This document shows, piece by piece, positions 1 to 8,046 of a DNA stretch of 13,361 nt. The notes under the pieces were generated by a model. The model did not search any database and had not been told where the DNA came from. It saw only the letters and a list, made by a program, of their open reading frames with translations. Location: assembly GCA_016709665.1 (NCBI GenBank), contig JADJMI010000024.1:1-13361 (forward strand). The letters run 5' to 3'. Positions within the stretch are counted from its first letter, which is position 1. Each line of letters begins with the position of its first letter. Position numbers and translations under genes: made by a program. The DNA is from Betaproteobacteria bacterium (lineage in GTDB: Bacteria; Pseudomonadota; Gammaproteobacteria; Burkholderiales; Usitatibacteraceae).

Positions 1-1103
1 ACGATTAGTTCCAGCGCGATACTCCTCAGGCACTGAATCATGCGCAACGACTTCTCGATGTCGGCAAACGCGTTCGCGTGCTGGACCGTGGTGAAGCGCT
101 TTGGACATCGTCAGGTGCATGGCCTCGTTCTTGATGTAGAAGTCCGGATTCCCGGCACCCAGAACCCACTGATCCTTGTGGATGAAGCAATCGGCGCGTA
201 TTCTTGATGGTGTAGTCGCTCAGTGCTTTTCCGGCAAGTGCGCTGGGGTTCTTCTCGGTGGGGGCGCGGATGCCCCGAGTCACAGCGGGCCTTGACGGCG
301 GATCGGCCAACAAAGTCACCACGGTTGAGCTACCAGGGCCTCCTGCTTGGTGCCCTTGCGGCAGAGGCCCGTACTCCAAGCGGACGATCAGCTCTTTTCC
401 GTTGGCGCCATCCACTTCCCATCGGCAACAGTTTCATCTTCGACCTCGTCGCCCTGCTCGTCGATACGGGTGGTGGTCTTGCGCTCAATTAGCGCAAAGC
501 GACGCTCCTTGTCGTTGTCCTTGCGGTTATCGCCGGCGGTGTCGGCGGCCACAAAGGCGGAAGTGGACCGTACGGCCGTCCCTAACGAGCTGTAGTTGGC
601 GAAGTTCTCGCTGCTCTTGGTGTAGTACTGATCCTTGTTGGCCCAGTGCAGCATTACCTCTCCTCACCCGCATAGGGGGGTAGGTGTCGCCTCTTGCCGC
701 GGCGCTGGCTGATGAAGTCCCCGTCCTGGCAGTAGCGGGTGAAGAAGGCCAGCAAGTGCGAAAACACAGCGTTTTCGTGCTCGAGCTGCCTGCGCTGGCA
801 TCCTTCAATCGGGCACGCAGCTCTGGACCTTGGGCACGCCATCGGGGCTGACGCCCAGGGCCTGTGCGTTTTTCTCGGCCTCCTGCAATTCCGCTTGTAG
901 TTGCTGGGTGGTGGCTGCGCTGCCTAAAGCTAGTGCCGCCTGAACTCTCTGCCAGCCGGTTCTCCAAGTAGTCGTTGATCTCGCTGGCTCGGGCGTTGAG
1001 GATGCGGTAGATCCCGAAATCCAGTTCCGGACGGTCGATCTGAAAAATCTCGCGCAGCTTGGCGACGAAGCTCCCGGAATTTGACGTTTTGTTTCGTGGT
1101 CAT
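1..1103 (-). CDS. Adenine-specific DNA methyltransferase, N-terminal part (runs off the left edge, frameshifted)
   Basis: This is the N-terminal portion of a large site-specific DNA methyltransferase of the kind found beside SNF2 helicases. The presumed job is N6-adenine methylation of host DNA in a defence or restriction-like locus. Seen in pieces over several frames: IDRPELDFGIYRILNAR and INDYLENRLAE near the start, then VFSHLLAFFTRYCQDGDFIS, VMLHWANKDQYY, NDKERRFALIERKTTTRIDE, LIVRLEYGPLPQG, IRAPTEKNP and LSDYTIKNT. The order matches the N-terminal domain of this family as I remember it. The catalytic DPPY/NPPY motif and SAM-binding motif would lie beyond position 1, so catalysis cannot be confirmed here. 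The start is ATG at 1103, 35 bases after the helicase stop; an indel near 1070 separates MTTKQNVKFRE from the VAKLREIF core. At least five frame changes occur. Family assignment is confident; an intact product is not supported by this sequence. Confidence 0.8.
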
Positions 1104-1138
1104 GATTCGGGCCTTGATTTCTTCGTTGTTGGTTGTGC

Positions 1139-4027
1139 CTACACCACCTGCCAGCGCAGGTGAACGGGTCTGGGTGTCCAATCTTCTCCGCAGTCGCTGC
1201 TGGAGTGAGGCGATGAGCGCGTCGCGCTTTTCGATGATCTCGTCCTCGACGGCAAGACTCACGCGCAGGCGGCGCTGCTTGCGCTCAGTTCCGACAGCTC
1301 GCGCTGGATGCCGTCCTGCTCTTGCAGGCTGGCAGCCTTCCGGGCATCGCGTTTCAGCTGGGCGATGAGCGCCTTGGTGTTCTTGAGGGCTTCCTCGGCC
1401 GCCAACAGCTTGTCGTCGGCCCAGCGCTCCAGCTTGTCTCGTTCTTCATTGAACAGGCGCTGGTTGGCTTCGAGCACTTCGGCAATGGTGGCCTCCACGC
1501 GGCGCTGGCTGTTGGCTTCAAGGCTGCTTGGAGCATCATCGTGGGCAGCGACGAGCTTGCCTGCCGCCCAGGATCGTCAGCGGCTTTTCGCAGGCTTCCG
1601 ATCGAGTAGCTCACCATCGTCGGTGCAGCCCATAGGAACAAGCAGCGCCTCGGTTGTCTCGAGCGGTTACTTCCAGACGTACCGGCGTGAGCCAGCCGGA
1701 ATTGCCTCGCAACTTCTCAACGACGGGATGCGCGTGCCGTGCTTGCCGTAGTCCAGCTTCAGTGGCGAGCGGTGCAGAAGGCGTTGAGGCTGGCGTCAAT
1801 GCTCCTCCGCCCAGCGGATGCCGAGGCGGTAGGCGTGAGCCATGTCGGGCTGTGCCGCGCCACGAATGAGTTGGTAGCGGCCCGGCAGCACTTGTGGAGT
1901 AAGCGCCTCCGGCGGCCTGATCAGGGAGAAGGCATAGGACTGCTCGTCAAAGCGCGCCCGGTCACTCAGGGCATAGCGGGTGACGCCCCAGAACCATCGG
2001 CCAAGCTTGTCGAGCCTGGCTTCGGCTTCGTCCAGACGTAGCTTGAGGCGGTCGTGGACATCCTCGTCGAAGTTTTCCAGCAACTGGGTCTGGGTGTCCT
2101 TGATGCGGTCGGCAATGACTTCTTCCAGTTCCGCTTGCAGTGCGTTGAAGGCGGCTTCGATCTGCTCCGGCTGACGGCAGGTGTCGTATATCTGCGGATG
2201 CGTTTCTCGAAGTCCAGCCCGCCTTCGATGCGGCCTAGCACTTCGTCAGACGCGCCGAATACGCCGGAGAACAGGTTGAACTTCTCAGTGAGCAGTTCCA
2301 ACACGCGCTGATCGGCCTGGTTTCGGGTGTTGAGAGTTGATGACCACTCGTCGTAGCGTTGACCGTAACGGTGACAACGACCAATTCGCTGCTCAATGCG
2401 CTGCGGGTTCCACGGCAGGTCGTAGTTGATGATGAGCGCACAGAACTGCAGGTTGACGCCCTCAGCTGCGGCTTCGGTGGCGATCATGATTTCCGCGCCT
2501 GTGCCGTCGTCCTGGCGGAAGTGATCGATCAGAGCCGTACGGCGATCTACCTGCGGTGAACCTATGACCTGGTCTGTGCCCTTGAACTCCTCAAGCCAGC
2601 GTTGATAGATTGCTGTGGACTCTTCATGAGTGTTGGTGCCGCTAAAAAGCACTAATCTGCCCATGTAGCCGTTGGCAGAGAGAAAGCGATGCAGGTACTC
2701 CTGTGTACGCCTGGACTCCGTGAAGATGATGGCCTTGCGAGGGGCGCGCAGCTCGGCCATCTTGCCGAAGCCCGAGGGCGAGCGCCGTGAGTAGCGCCTG
2801 CGCCTTGGTGTCCGTTTGCAGGGCCTGGGCGGCGTCAATAAAGGCGGTCAGCTCGGCGATTTCGGCACGGAGGGCGTTGGGATTGACTTGTCGTCGTCGT
2901 CCTCTGCGGGTCGCGCGTCGTCCGTTGGCGCGTCTTCATCCTCGGCCGCTTCCTCTTCCAGATAGTCCTGCTCCAAGTCGTCTTCGGCGATGAGCTGCTC
3001 GACTAGTTGGCTGCCGTTGTCGTCGCTTGTTCCATCCAGCAGCCGTACCAGCCGTTGGCGGATTGTGATGAGCGTTGCTGACTGGCGTGAGAGCTGGAGG
3101 CCAGCAGCTTGCGCAGGATCAGCGCGGTGAGGTGGCGCTGCCGCTTTGGCAGGGCGTACGAATCCTCACGCTGCAAAAAAGTCGAGATGCGTTCATAAAG
3201 TGACTGCTCATCGTCAGTGGGATCGAAGGGCTGGGTCAGCGTCTTGCGTTCGGTGTACTTGATGTACTCGAGCACTTCGCGTCGAAGCGTGCGCTTGGCA
3301 AAGGATGCGAGACGCTCCCGCAACTCGGCTGTGCCCGTGGCACTGCTCATGAACTGCCTGCGGAACGCGGTTTCATCACCGAAAAGGTGCTCGTCTAGCA
3401 GCGTGGACAGTCCGTACAGCTCCATAAGCGAGTTCTGAAGCGGCGTGGCGGTTGCATAGTTTTGCGGCCCGCCAAGGCGCGCTAAGCACCTGGCCAGTGC
3501 GGTTGCTGGGGCAGTGCGCATTGCGCAGCTTGTGCGCTTCGTCTGACCACTACATCCCACGGCACTGCGCGCAGCTCGGTTTCCAGTTTGACGGCGAACT
3601 GGTAGGACATGATTACGACCGCCTTGCCGACCATGCGCTGCAAGGTGGCGAGGATGTCGCCTGCGGCTTGCTTGCGCAGGGACACAGCATCGACTACGGT
3701 GGTCGGCACCGCGAACTTGTCGTGCATCTCTGCGCCCACTGCTTGCGCAGGCTCGCAGGACAAATCACCAGCAGACCGGCGGCGTTCAGCCCAGTACTGG
3801 CAGACCACAAGCGCTGCTTCGATGGTCTTGCCCAGACCGACTTCGTCGGCAAGCAGTACGCCTTCCTGCAGCGGATTGCGCAGGGCGAACAACGCCGCTT
3901 CGATCTGGTGCGGGTTCAGATCGACGCTGGCGTCAAACAGCGACTGAGAGAGGCGGTCGACGCCATCGGCCCCATGACGTCGAGTCAGCTCATGGGCGTA
4001 GTACTTGGCGTGGTAGGCGGAGATCAA
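1139..4027 (-). CDS. SNF2-family (superfamily 2) helicase/translocase, frameshifted
   Basis: An ATP-driven DNA translocase of the SNF2/RapA type, about 960 residues if the indels are repaired. The start is TTG at 4027, giving ISAYHAKYYAHEL; its TTGA overlaps the TGA of the upstream helix-turn-helix gene, implying translational coupling. Seen in order: a Q-motif-like LNPHQIEAALFAL (about residue 37), Walker A in ADEVGLGKT (about 60-68), a DEAH box (3543-3532, directly behind a frame break), TATPLQNSL, a very acidic linker (2890-3000), then the second RecA lobe with AIIFTESRRTQEYL, VLFSGTNTHEES, IATEAAAEGVNLQF and RIEQRIGRCHRYGQ. The C-terminal tail is helical and charged and ends in LRWQVV followed by TAG at 1139. 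All helicase motifs survive, but in several frames. Its job is probably to work with the neighbouring methyltransferase in phage or plasmid defence (inference). DISARM DrmD is an alternative relative, but I do not see its N-terminal extension. Confidence 0.87.
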
Positions 4028-4230
4028 CCTGCTTGCCCCTCCGCGTTCTTCGATTGGGCTGCGATCCAGCCGTCGATGTCTACCTGCCGGAAGCGCCACG
4101 TCCCGCCAACCTTGAATGCAGGGATCTTCTTGGCTGCGGCTAGCCTGTAGATCGTCCGCTGCGTGACCTTCAGGTATCCGGCGACCTCCCTGATGGTCAG
4201 GATCTCGGCCTGCACACTGCGTGGCGCCAT
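4024..4230 (-). CDS. Excisionase-type helix-turn-helix DNA-binding protein
   Basis: A 68-residue protein, intact in one frame. It carries the short winged helix-turn-helix of the excisionase/AlpA-like group: LTIREVAGYLKVTQRTIYRL, then KKIPAFKVGGTWRFRQVDID and a closing W. The ATG at 4230 is preferred over upstream in-frame codons because a strong Shine-Dalgarno GGGAGGA lies at 4241-4235, five bases before it. Its stop overlaps the helicase TTG start by four bases, so the two are probably translated as a unit. In such cassettes the protein is usually a transcriptional regulator of its own operon, though an excisionase role in island mobility is also possible. The inverted repeats upstream (4331-4372) are candidate binding sites. 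No integrase is visible in the window. Confidence 0.85.
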   Translation of the reverse strand: MAPRSVQAEILTIREVAGYLKVTQRTIYRLAAAKKIPAFKVGGTWRFRQVDIDGWIAAQSKNAEGQAG

Positions 4231-4234
4231 CACA

Positions 4235-4241
4235 TCCTCCC
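4235..4241 (-). promoter_or_regulatory. Shine-Dalgarno deciding the helix-turn-helix start
   Basis: GGGAGGA on the minus strand, spaced five bases from ATG at 4230. It rules out the longer reading that begins at 4281 and fixes the protein at 68 residues. Confidence 0.75.
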
Positions 4242-4330
4242 GAATGCGGGAATTCTGATCAGGATAGTGCAAAAGTTTCAATCCGCGAGGTATTGCCTTT
4301 CAATATTTGGCAGCAATCAGGCTCGCAAAC

Positions 4331-4372
4331 GATCCCTTGAAGGGGTCGCCCTTGATGACCAAGAACTTGGTC
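4331..4372. repeat. Pair of adjacent inverted repeats, candidate operator
   Basis: Two short dyads lie nine bases apart. The first, 4331-4347, has eight-base arms around a single G (gatccctt / aaggggtc, one G-T pair). The second, 4357-4372, has seven-base arms around AA (gaccaag / cttggtc). They sit about 100-140 bases upstream of the helix-turn-helix gene start, where an operator or excisionase-type site could be. Function is inference. Confidence 0.45.
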
Positions 4373-4410
4373 AAATCGAAATTGCTTACCCGTTGAAATG
4401 GCAGGGCGTG

Positions 4411-4508
4411 GTGCGAAGATCGCTCTTCGCAGAAACAGAGAACAGAGAGGGGGTAGAGGGCGAAACGGCCGGAATCGTGGCCACCCCGAGGGGGACCACT
4501 CTTCGCAC
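4411..4508. repeat. Repeated GCGAAGA / TCTTCGC motif
   Basis: A hairpin at 4413-4430 has seven-base arms GCGAAGA and TCTTCGC around TCGC. A further TCTTCGCAC at 4500-4508 is the exact reverse complement of GTGCGAAGA at 4411-4419, so one motif occurs three times in 100 bases. Such clustered copies can be arm-type recombinase sites or regulator sites; I cannot tell which. Confidence 0.4.
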
Positions 4509-4519
4509 GCCTCGCCAAG

Positions 4520-4546
4520 GCCCGGAATCATTGGGAAATTCCGGGC
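4520..4546. repeat. Perfect nine-base inverted repeat next to the tRNA terminator
   Basis: GCCCGGAAT (4520-4528) and ATTCCGGGC (4538-4546) flank nine bases. It lies directly beyond the T-run of the tRNA terminator. On the plus strand it is followed by A's rather than T's, so it is not a plus-strand terminator. It could be a back-up terminator or part of an attachment region. Confidence 0.5.
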
Positions 4547-4547
4547 G

Positions 4548-4577
4548 AAAAAAAGGCCAGAGGGTGAGTCTGGCCTT
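4548..4577 (-). terminator. Rho-independent terminator of the tRNA-Ala gene
   Basis: On the minus strand, AAGGCCAGA pairs with TCTGGCCTT around a seven-base loop, and the stem runs into seven T's. It begins eight bases after the encoded CCA end of the tRNA, which is the expected position. Confidence 0.88.
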
Positions 4578-4584
4578 GAACGAG

Positions 4585-4660
<76 letters not shown>

Positions 4661-4664
4661 ACGT

Positions 4665-4690
4665 GAAGGGCAAAATTATACACGCCCTTC
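4665..4690 (-). promoter_or_regulatory. tRNA promoter -10 box inside an inverted repeat
   Basis: A perfect TATAAT on the minus strand (4680-4675) lies 14 bases before the mature tRNA 5' end. It is enclosed by a seven-base dyad, GAAGGGC on one side (4665-4671) and GCCCTTC on the other (4684-4690). I see no good -35 box at 16-18 bases. The dyad could be the end hairpin of the upstream secreted-protein transcript or an operator. Confidence 0.6.
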
Positions 4691-4731
4691 GATGCGACCG
4701 CGACCCTCGCCTCGCGGCGAGGGCCCGGAAA

Positions 4732-5317
4732 CTACTTCTTGGCCGGCGCCGCGGGCGAAGCCATGCCCTTCTCGACCTTGATGGTGACGGATTCGGCGAA
4801 CGTCGCCTCGATCATGTCGCCCTTCTTGAGGGTCTTCAGGACGGCGGCGTCCTTCGCGCTGAGGACGACGGTGCGCTGCGGGCCGCGGACGGTCACCTTG
4901 CCGGCCTTGGCGTCGATCGCCTCGACCGAGGCGACGATCTTCACCGAGCGGGTCACCGTGCCGGCGGGCTTCGAGCCGGCAGGGGCGGCGGAGAAGTCTC
5001 GGTCTCGACGCGCTCACGCACGGTGGAGGTCGACTTGTTCAGGGAGAGCACCACGGCCTCGACGACCGTGAAGGTGACCTTGTCGCCCTTCACCACTTGC
5101 GGGAGGTTCTTCACTTCGTCGCCGGCGACGCAGGTGACGTCTGGCCCGTGGCGTCGCTGAGGACGACCTTGCGCGTGGCCTGGTCGATCGCGTCGACGAC
5201 GTAGACGGCCGAGGCCTTGCCGACGGCGCCGACGGTCTTGTCGGCGGCCTTCTTGTCCTGGGCTTGGGCGGAGAGGGCGATCGCGGCGATCGCGGCGGCG
5301 GCGAGGAGCTTTTTCAT
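4732..5317 (-). CDS. Secreted protein with two related halves (frameshifted)
   Basis: An exported protein of about 194 residues, function unknown. The ATG at 5317 opens a textbook signal peptide, MKKLLAAAAIAAIALSAQAQ, preceded by an AAGGAAAA ribosome binding site. The mature part has two similar halves: the first runs through VVDAIDQATRKVVL, GDEVKNLP, VVKGDKVTF and EAVVLSLNK; the second through VEAIDAKAGKVTV, AVLKTLKKGDMIEATF and ESVTIKVEK. Both share AID..., a KV strand, KGD and a closing E-V-K pattern, suggesting a duplicated small beta-barrel. It ends in a lysine- and alanine-rich tail with TAG at 4732. Two indels break it: one base missing near 5141 (before DVTCVAGDEV) and one near 5000 (before the linker). 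It is transcribed toward the tRNA. I do not recognise a named family. Confidence 0.72.
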
Positions 5318-5359
5318 GGGGTTTTCCTTGTGGGATTGGGGGGCGGGAAGCAACCGTCG

Positions 5360-5389
5360 ATTATACGGGCCCGCCTCCCGGGACGCGAA
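5360..5389 (-). promoter_or_regulatory. Sigma-70 type promoter for the secreted-protein gene
   Basis: A perfect TATAAT on the minus strand (5365-5360) with a weak TTCGCG -35 candidate (5389-5384) 18 bases before it. Transcription would begin near 5353, leaving a leader of about 36 bases before the ATG at 5317. Confidence 0.6.
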
Positions 5390-5400
5390 TGGGGGCCCGG

Positions 5401-6642
5401 CTAGCCGACGACGAGCGCCGAGACCGCCAGGGCCGCCGCCATCGCCCCGAAGCCCGCCAGGCACCGCCGCCCGAGCGCCGCCCCGCCCGCCACGAACGCG
5501 ATGCCGGCCTTCACGATCACGTTGGAGAGGATCGCCACCACGATCGCCGTGGCCGCGGTGCCTGCCGGGATCGAGGCGTCGCCGAAGAGGCGCATGGCCG
5601 AGAGCGAGATCGCGTCCACGTCCGTGAGGCCCGAGGCGAAGGCGAGTCCGTACAGGCCGCGCGCGCCCGCCACGTCGTTGAGCCAGGCGCCGGCGACGAG
5701 GATCGCCGCGTAGGCGACGCCGAAGCCCAATGCCACCTGAGATCCGTCGGGTTGGTGAGTTCCGGCTCGCGAAGCCCGCCTCGGCCTGGTGGCGCTTCCG
5801 TGACCCAAGCGACCGGCAGCGTGCGGCGGGCCGCGGCGACACGGGCGCGAGCACGGGCAGCAGCGCCGGGGCCACCACGGCCGTGAGCACCGCGATGCGC
5901 ACGAACACCACGAGGTTGGCGAGCAGGATCACGGTCGCCGCCGTGTTCTCCAGCTCGGGCCGCCCCTTCGCGCCGCGCGCGTACACGAGCGTGGTCGCCG
6001 TGCTCGAGACGAGGCCGCCCATCGCGCCCAGCAGCAGGGCCGGCGCCCGCCCGCCCGCGAGCCGGAAGGCGAGGTAGCCCGCCAGGCTCACCGCCGAGAT
6101 TAGCACGACCATCAGCCCACAGGTGGTAGGGGTTGAACGCCCCGTAGGGGCCGAAGCCCTCGTTGGGCACCACCGGCAGGATGACGAGCGAGAGCACCGC
6201 GAACTGCAGCAGGCTCGCGACGTCCTTCGCGGTGAGGCGCACCGAGAACCCTTCGATCTGCGCCTTGAAGCGCAGGAGCACCGTGACGACGATGGCGAGG
6301 GCGACGGCCAGGTCGGCGAAGGCGTACCACGTCGCCGCGCCCAGCCCGTGGTGACCACGGCCGCGACGACGGTGGTGGTGCCCGAATCCCAGCTCGCGTC
6401 GCCGTCGGCGCGGTAGGCCGACAGCACGCCGCCGGCGCAGGGCGAGGAGGCCCGCCACCAGCACCCAGGCCGAGCCGGCCTTCTCGCCGAGCATGGCGCA
6501 CGGGGCGCCGGCGAGCGAGATGGGCGAGTGCGGATCCCGCCTTGGATTCCGGGTGGCGCTCGCGCTCGAGCCCCACCAGCAGCCCGATGGCCACGCTCGT
6601 GAGGAAGGCGAGGAAGACGACGCGCGGTTCGGTCACGGCCAT
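5401..6642 (-). CDS. MgtC/SapB-DUF4010 family membrane protein (frameshifted)
   Basis: An integral membrane protein of about 414 residues after repair. The N-terminus, VFLAFLTSVAIGLLVGLERE, is the hallmark of the MgtC/SapB domain; the rest matches the DUF4010 part of these proteins. Visible membrane segments include LAVALAIVVTVLLRFKAQIE, LLQFAVLSLVILPVVPNEGF, VVLISAVSLAGYLAFRLAGG, the conserved GAMGGLVSSTATTLVYAR, NLVVFVRIAVLTAVVAPALL and, near the end, GLYGLAFASGLTDVDAISLS with ATAIVVAILSNVIVKAGIAF. The start is ATG at 6642 and the stop TAG at 5401. The substrate of this family is not established. It starts 43 bases after the reductase gene on the same strand, so the two are probably cotranscribed. 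At least five frame changes occur, including one just after the N-terminal motif. Confidence 0.85.
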
Positions 6643-6685
6643 CTTTCAGCGTCGCACGATTCGGCGGCGCCGGCCGTGACGGGGA

Positions 6686-7697
6686 TCAGCTTCCGTCGGT
6701 TTGCACCGCTCTGATACTGACGACCTGGTCCGTATACGTCTTGTCCAGCAGCTTCACCGCCTGGAACACCGCGCGGATCGTGGGCACCGGGATCTTCGTG
6801 AGCTCGCCCAGCTCGACGACCGAGCCGACCAGCGCGTCGATCTCCACCGGGCGGCCGGCTTCCACGTCCTGAAGCATGGAGGTCTTGTGCTTGCCCACCT
6901 TGCGGGCGCCCTCGATGCGCTTCTCGAGGGGCACGCGGAAGGTGATGCCCAGGTGCTCGGCCACGGCCTGCGCCTCCATCATCATCTGCGCGGCGAGGGC
7001 CTTGCCGTGCGGGTCCTCGCAGATGTCCTGGAGCGTGGCGTGCGTAAGGGCCGAGATCGGGTTGAAGGTGAGGTTGCCCCAGAGCTTGAGCCACATCTCG
7101 GCGCGCACGTTCTCAGGATCGGGCTCTTGAGGCCCGGCACCTTCGAAGGCCTCCGTGATCCTCGTGATGCGCTCGGTCGTCGAGCCGTCGAGTTCGCCCA
7201 GCGGGAAGCGGTCGCCTTCGATGTGCACGACGCGGCCGGGCTCGACCAGTTCCGTGGCCGGGTAGACCACGCAGCCGATGATGCGCTCCTTGGGGATGGC
7301 GTTCTTCACCACCCCGCCCGGATCGACCGTCTCGACGGTGCGCCCGGCGACTCGCCGCCGTGGTCGTGGAAGTACCAGAAGGGATCCCGTTCTGCATCGG
7401 GATCACCACGGTGTCCTTATGGTAGAGCGGCGCGAGCTTTTCGGCCACGGCGCCCACCGGTGCGCCTTCAGCTGGGGATGACGACGTCGAAGGTTCCCGC
7501 CTTCGCGTAGTCCTCTTCCGCCCTGGCCATGGTCGCGTGCTCCTCGCGGCCGTCGCGGTAGAAGACGCTCATGCCCTTTTCATTGATCGCGGCGAGGTTC
7601 TTGCCGCGCGCGATGAACGTGACTTCCTCGCCGGCCAGGGCGAGCTTCGCGCCGACGAAGCCACCGTGGCGCCGGCACCGACTATGCAGAAACGCAT
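6686..7697 (-). CDS. 2-dehydropantoate 2-reductase family protein (frameshifted)
   Basis: A ketopantoate reductase-type NADPH oxidoreductase; the classic member makes pantoate for vitamin B5 and coenzyme A, but many paralogues act on other 2-oxo acids. The ATG at 7697 gives MRFCIVGAGAT with the nucleotide-binding GxGxxG of a Rossmann fold, continued after an indel as GGFVGAKLALAGEEVTFIAR. Later: VVIPMQNGIP, the typical GCVVYPATEL stretch, ELDGSTTERI, and the C-terminal domain with NVRAEMWLKLWGNLTFNPIS, which carries the catalytic-lysine region (K in EMWLKLWGN), followed by HKTSMLQDVEAGRPVEIDAL. That last motif (SMLQD-x5-E-x-D) is the family signature. Length is about 335 residues. Breaks lie near 7670, 7470 and 7380-7340; the downstream 208 codons are uninterrupted. 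A specific panE role is not proven, so no symbol is given. Confidence 0.88.
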
Positions 7698-7881
7698 GTT
7701 TCCCCCCCAAGGACGGTCCCCGATCCGCTCAGGCGGAGGGGCGGGACCAGGATCGAGACTGTGGTCATGGGCGTCGGGCGGAGTAGCTGCCGCCGGTGTC
7801 TCTCGCCACCTGGGTGGGGCAGGGGCCGTCGGCGGGGCGGATGGCCCCGATGCCGCGGAAGACTGCGTACGCTAAAGCATC

Positions 7882-7910
7882 AAGTTATGGTGCAGCGCAC
7901 AAACTGTCAA
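7882..7910 (-). promoter_or_regulatory. Sigma-70 type promoter upstream of the reductase gene
   Basis: On the minus strand a perfect TTGACA (7910-7905) is followed after 17 bases by TAACTT (7887-7882). Transcription would start near 7875, giving an unusually long leader of about 180 bases before the ATG at 7697. Confidence 0.55.
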
Positions 7911-7985
7911 GCCGGACTTTCGATGCCTGATAGCGCCGGTCACATACCGCGAAGGACGCGCCTTCAGAGGGGTGGGCGAGGGGTG

Positions 7986-8034
7986 GTGAAGGGGACACAC
8001 CTTCAGGCCGGGTGAAGGTGTGCGTCCCCTTCAC
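7986..8034. repeat. REP-like long hairpin
   Basis: Arms GTGAAGGGGAC-ACACCTTCA (7986-8005) and TGAAGGTGT-GC-GTCCCCTTCAC (8013-8034) pair over 20 bases with one two-base bulge, around the loop GGCCGGG. A further CCCCTTCACCT follows at once. No T-run follows on either strand, so it resembles a REP-type extragenic palindrome more than an intrinsic terminator. It sits 13 bases past the DUF1348 stop codon, and could protect that mRNA's 3' end. Confidence 0.7.
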
Positions 8035-8046
8035 CTACCCCTTCAC

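Larger units (their letters stand above)
4231..4547. other. Island/tRNA junction without a convincing gene
   Basis: About 320 bases between the cassette's first gene and the tRNA terminator. Base composition is more AT-rich on the cassette side. It should contain the cassette promoter, but I cannot pick out a clear -35/-10 pair. Several inverted repeats are present and listed separately. A minus-strand reading of 72 codons (4518-4300) exists but has no recognisable domain or ribosome binding site, so I do not call it a gene. No duplicated copy of the tRNA 3' end is visible inside the window. Confidence 0.6.
7698..8046. other. Non-coding stretch between DUF1348 and reductase genes
   Basis: No reading frame here has recognisable protein character. 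It holds the promoter at 7882-7910, a GC-rich leader toward the reductase gene, and the large hairpin at 7986-8034. A run of G's (minus strand) just before 7697 could serve as the reductase ribosome binding site. Confidence 0.6.

Noticed and set aside
3452..4150. 232-codon plus-strand open frame
   Set aside because: Antisense to the helicase N-terminus, whose Walker A and DEAH motifs are on the minus strand.
4300..4518. 72-codon minus-strand frame in the junction
   Set aside because: Its tail looks mildly protein-like, but it has no ribosome binding site or recognisable domain and overlaps several inverted repeats.
5111..6427. 438-codon minus-strand open frame
   Set aside because: It fuses part of the DUF4010 gene, an out-of-frame stretch, and the start of the secreted protein; the internal ATG at 5317 with signal peptide and its own promoter shows a separate gene.
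6701..7510. 269-codon plus-strand open frame
   Set aside because: Antisense shadow of the reductase gene; long only because of high GC content.
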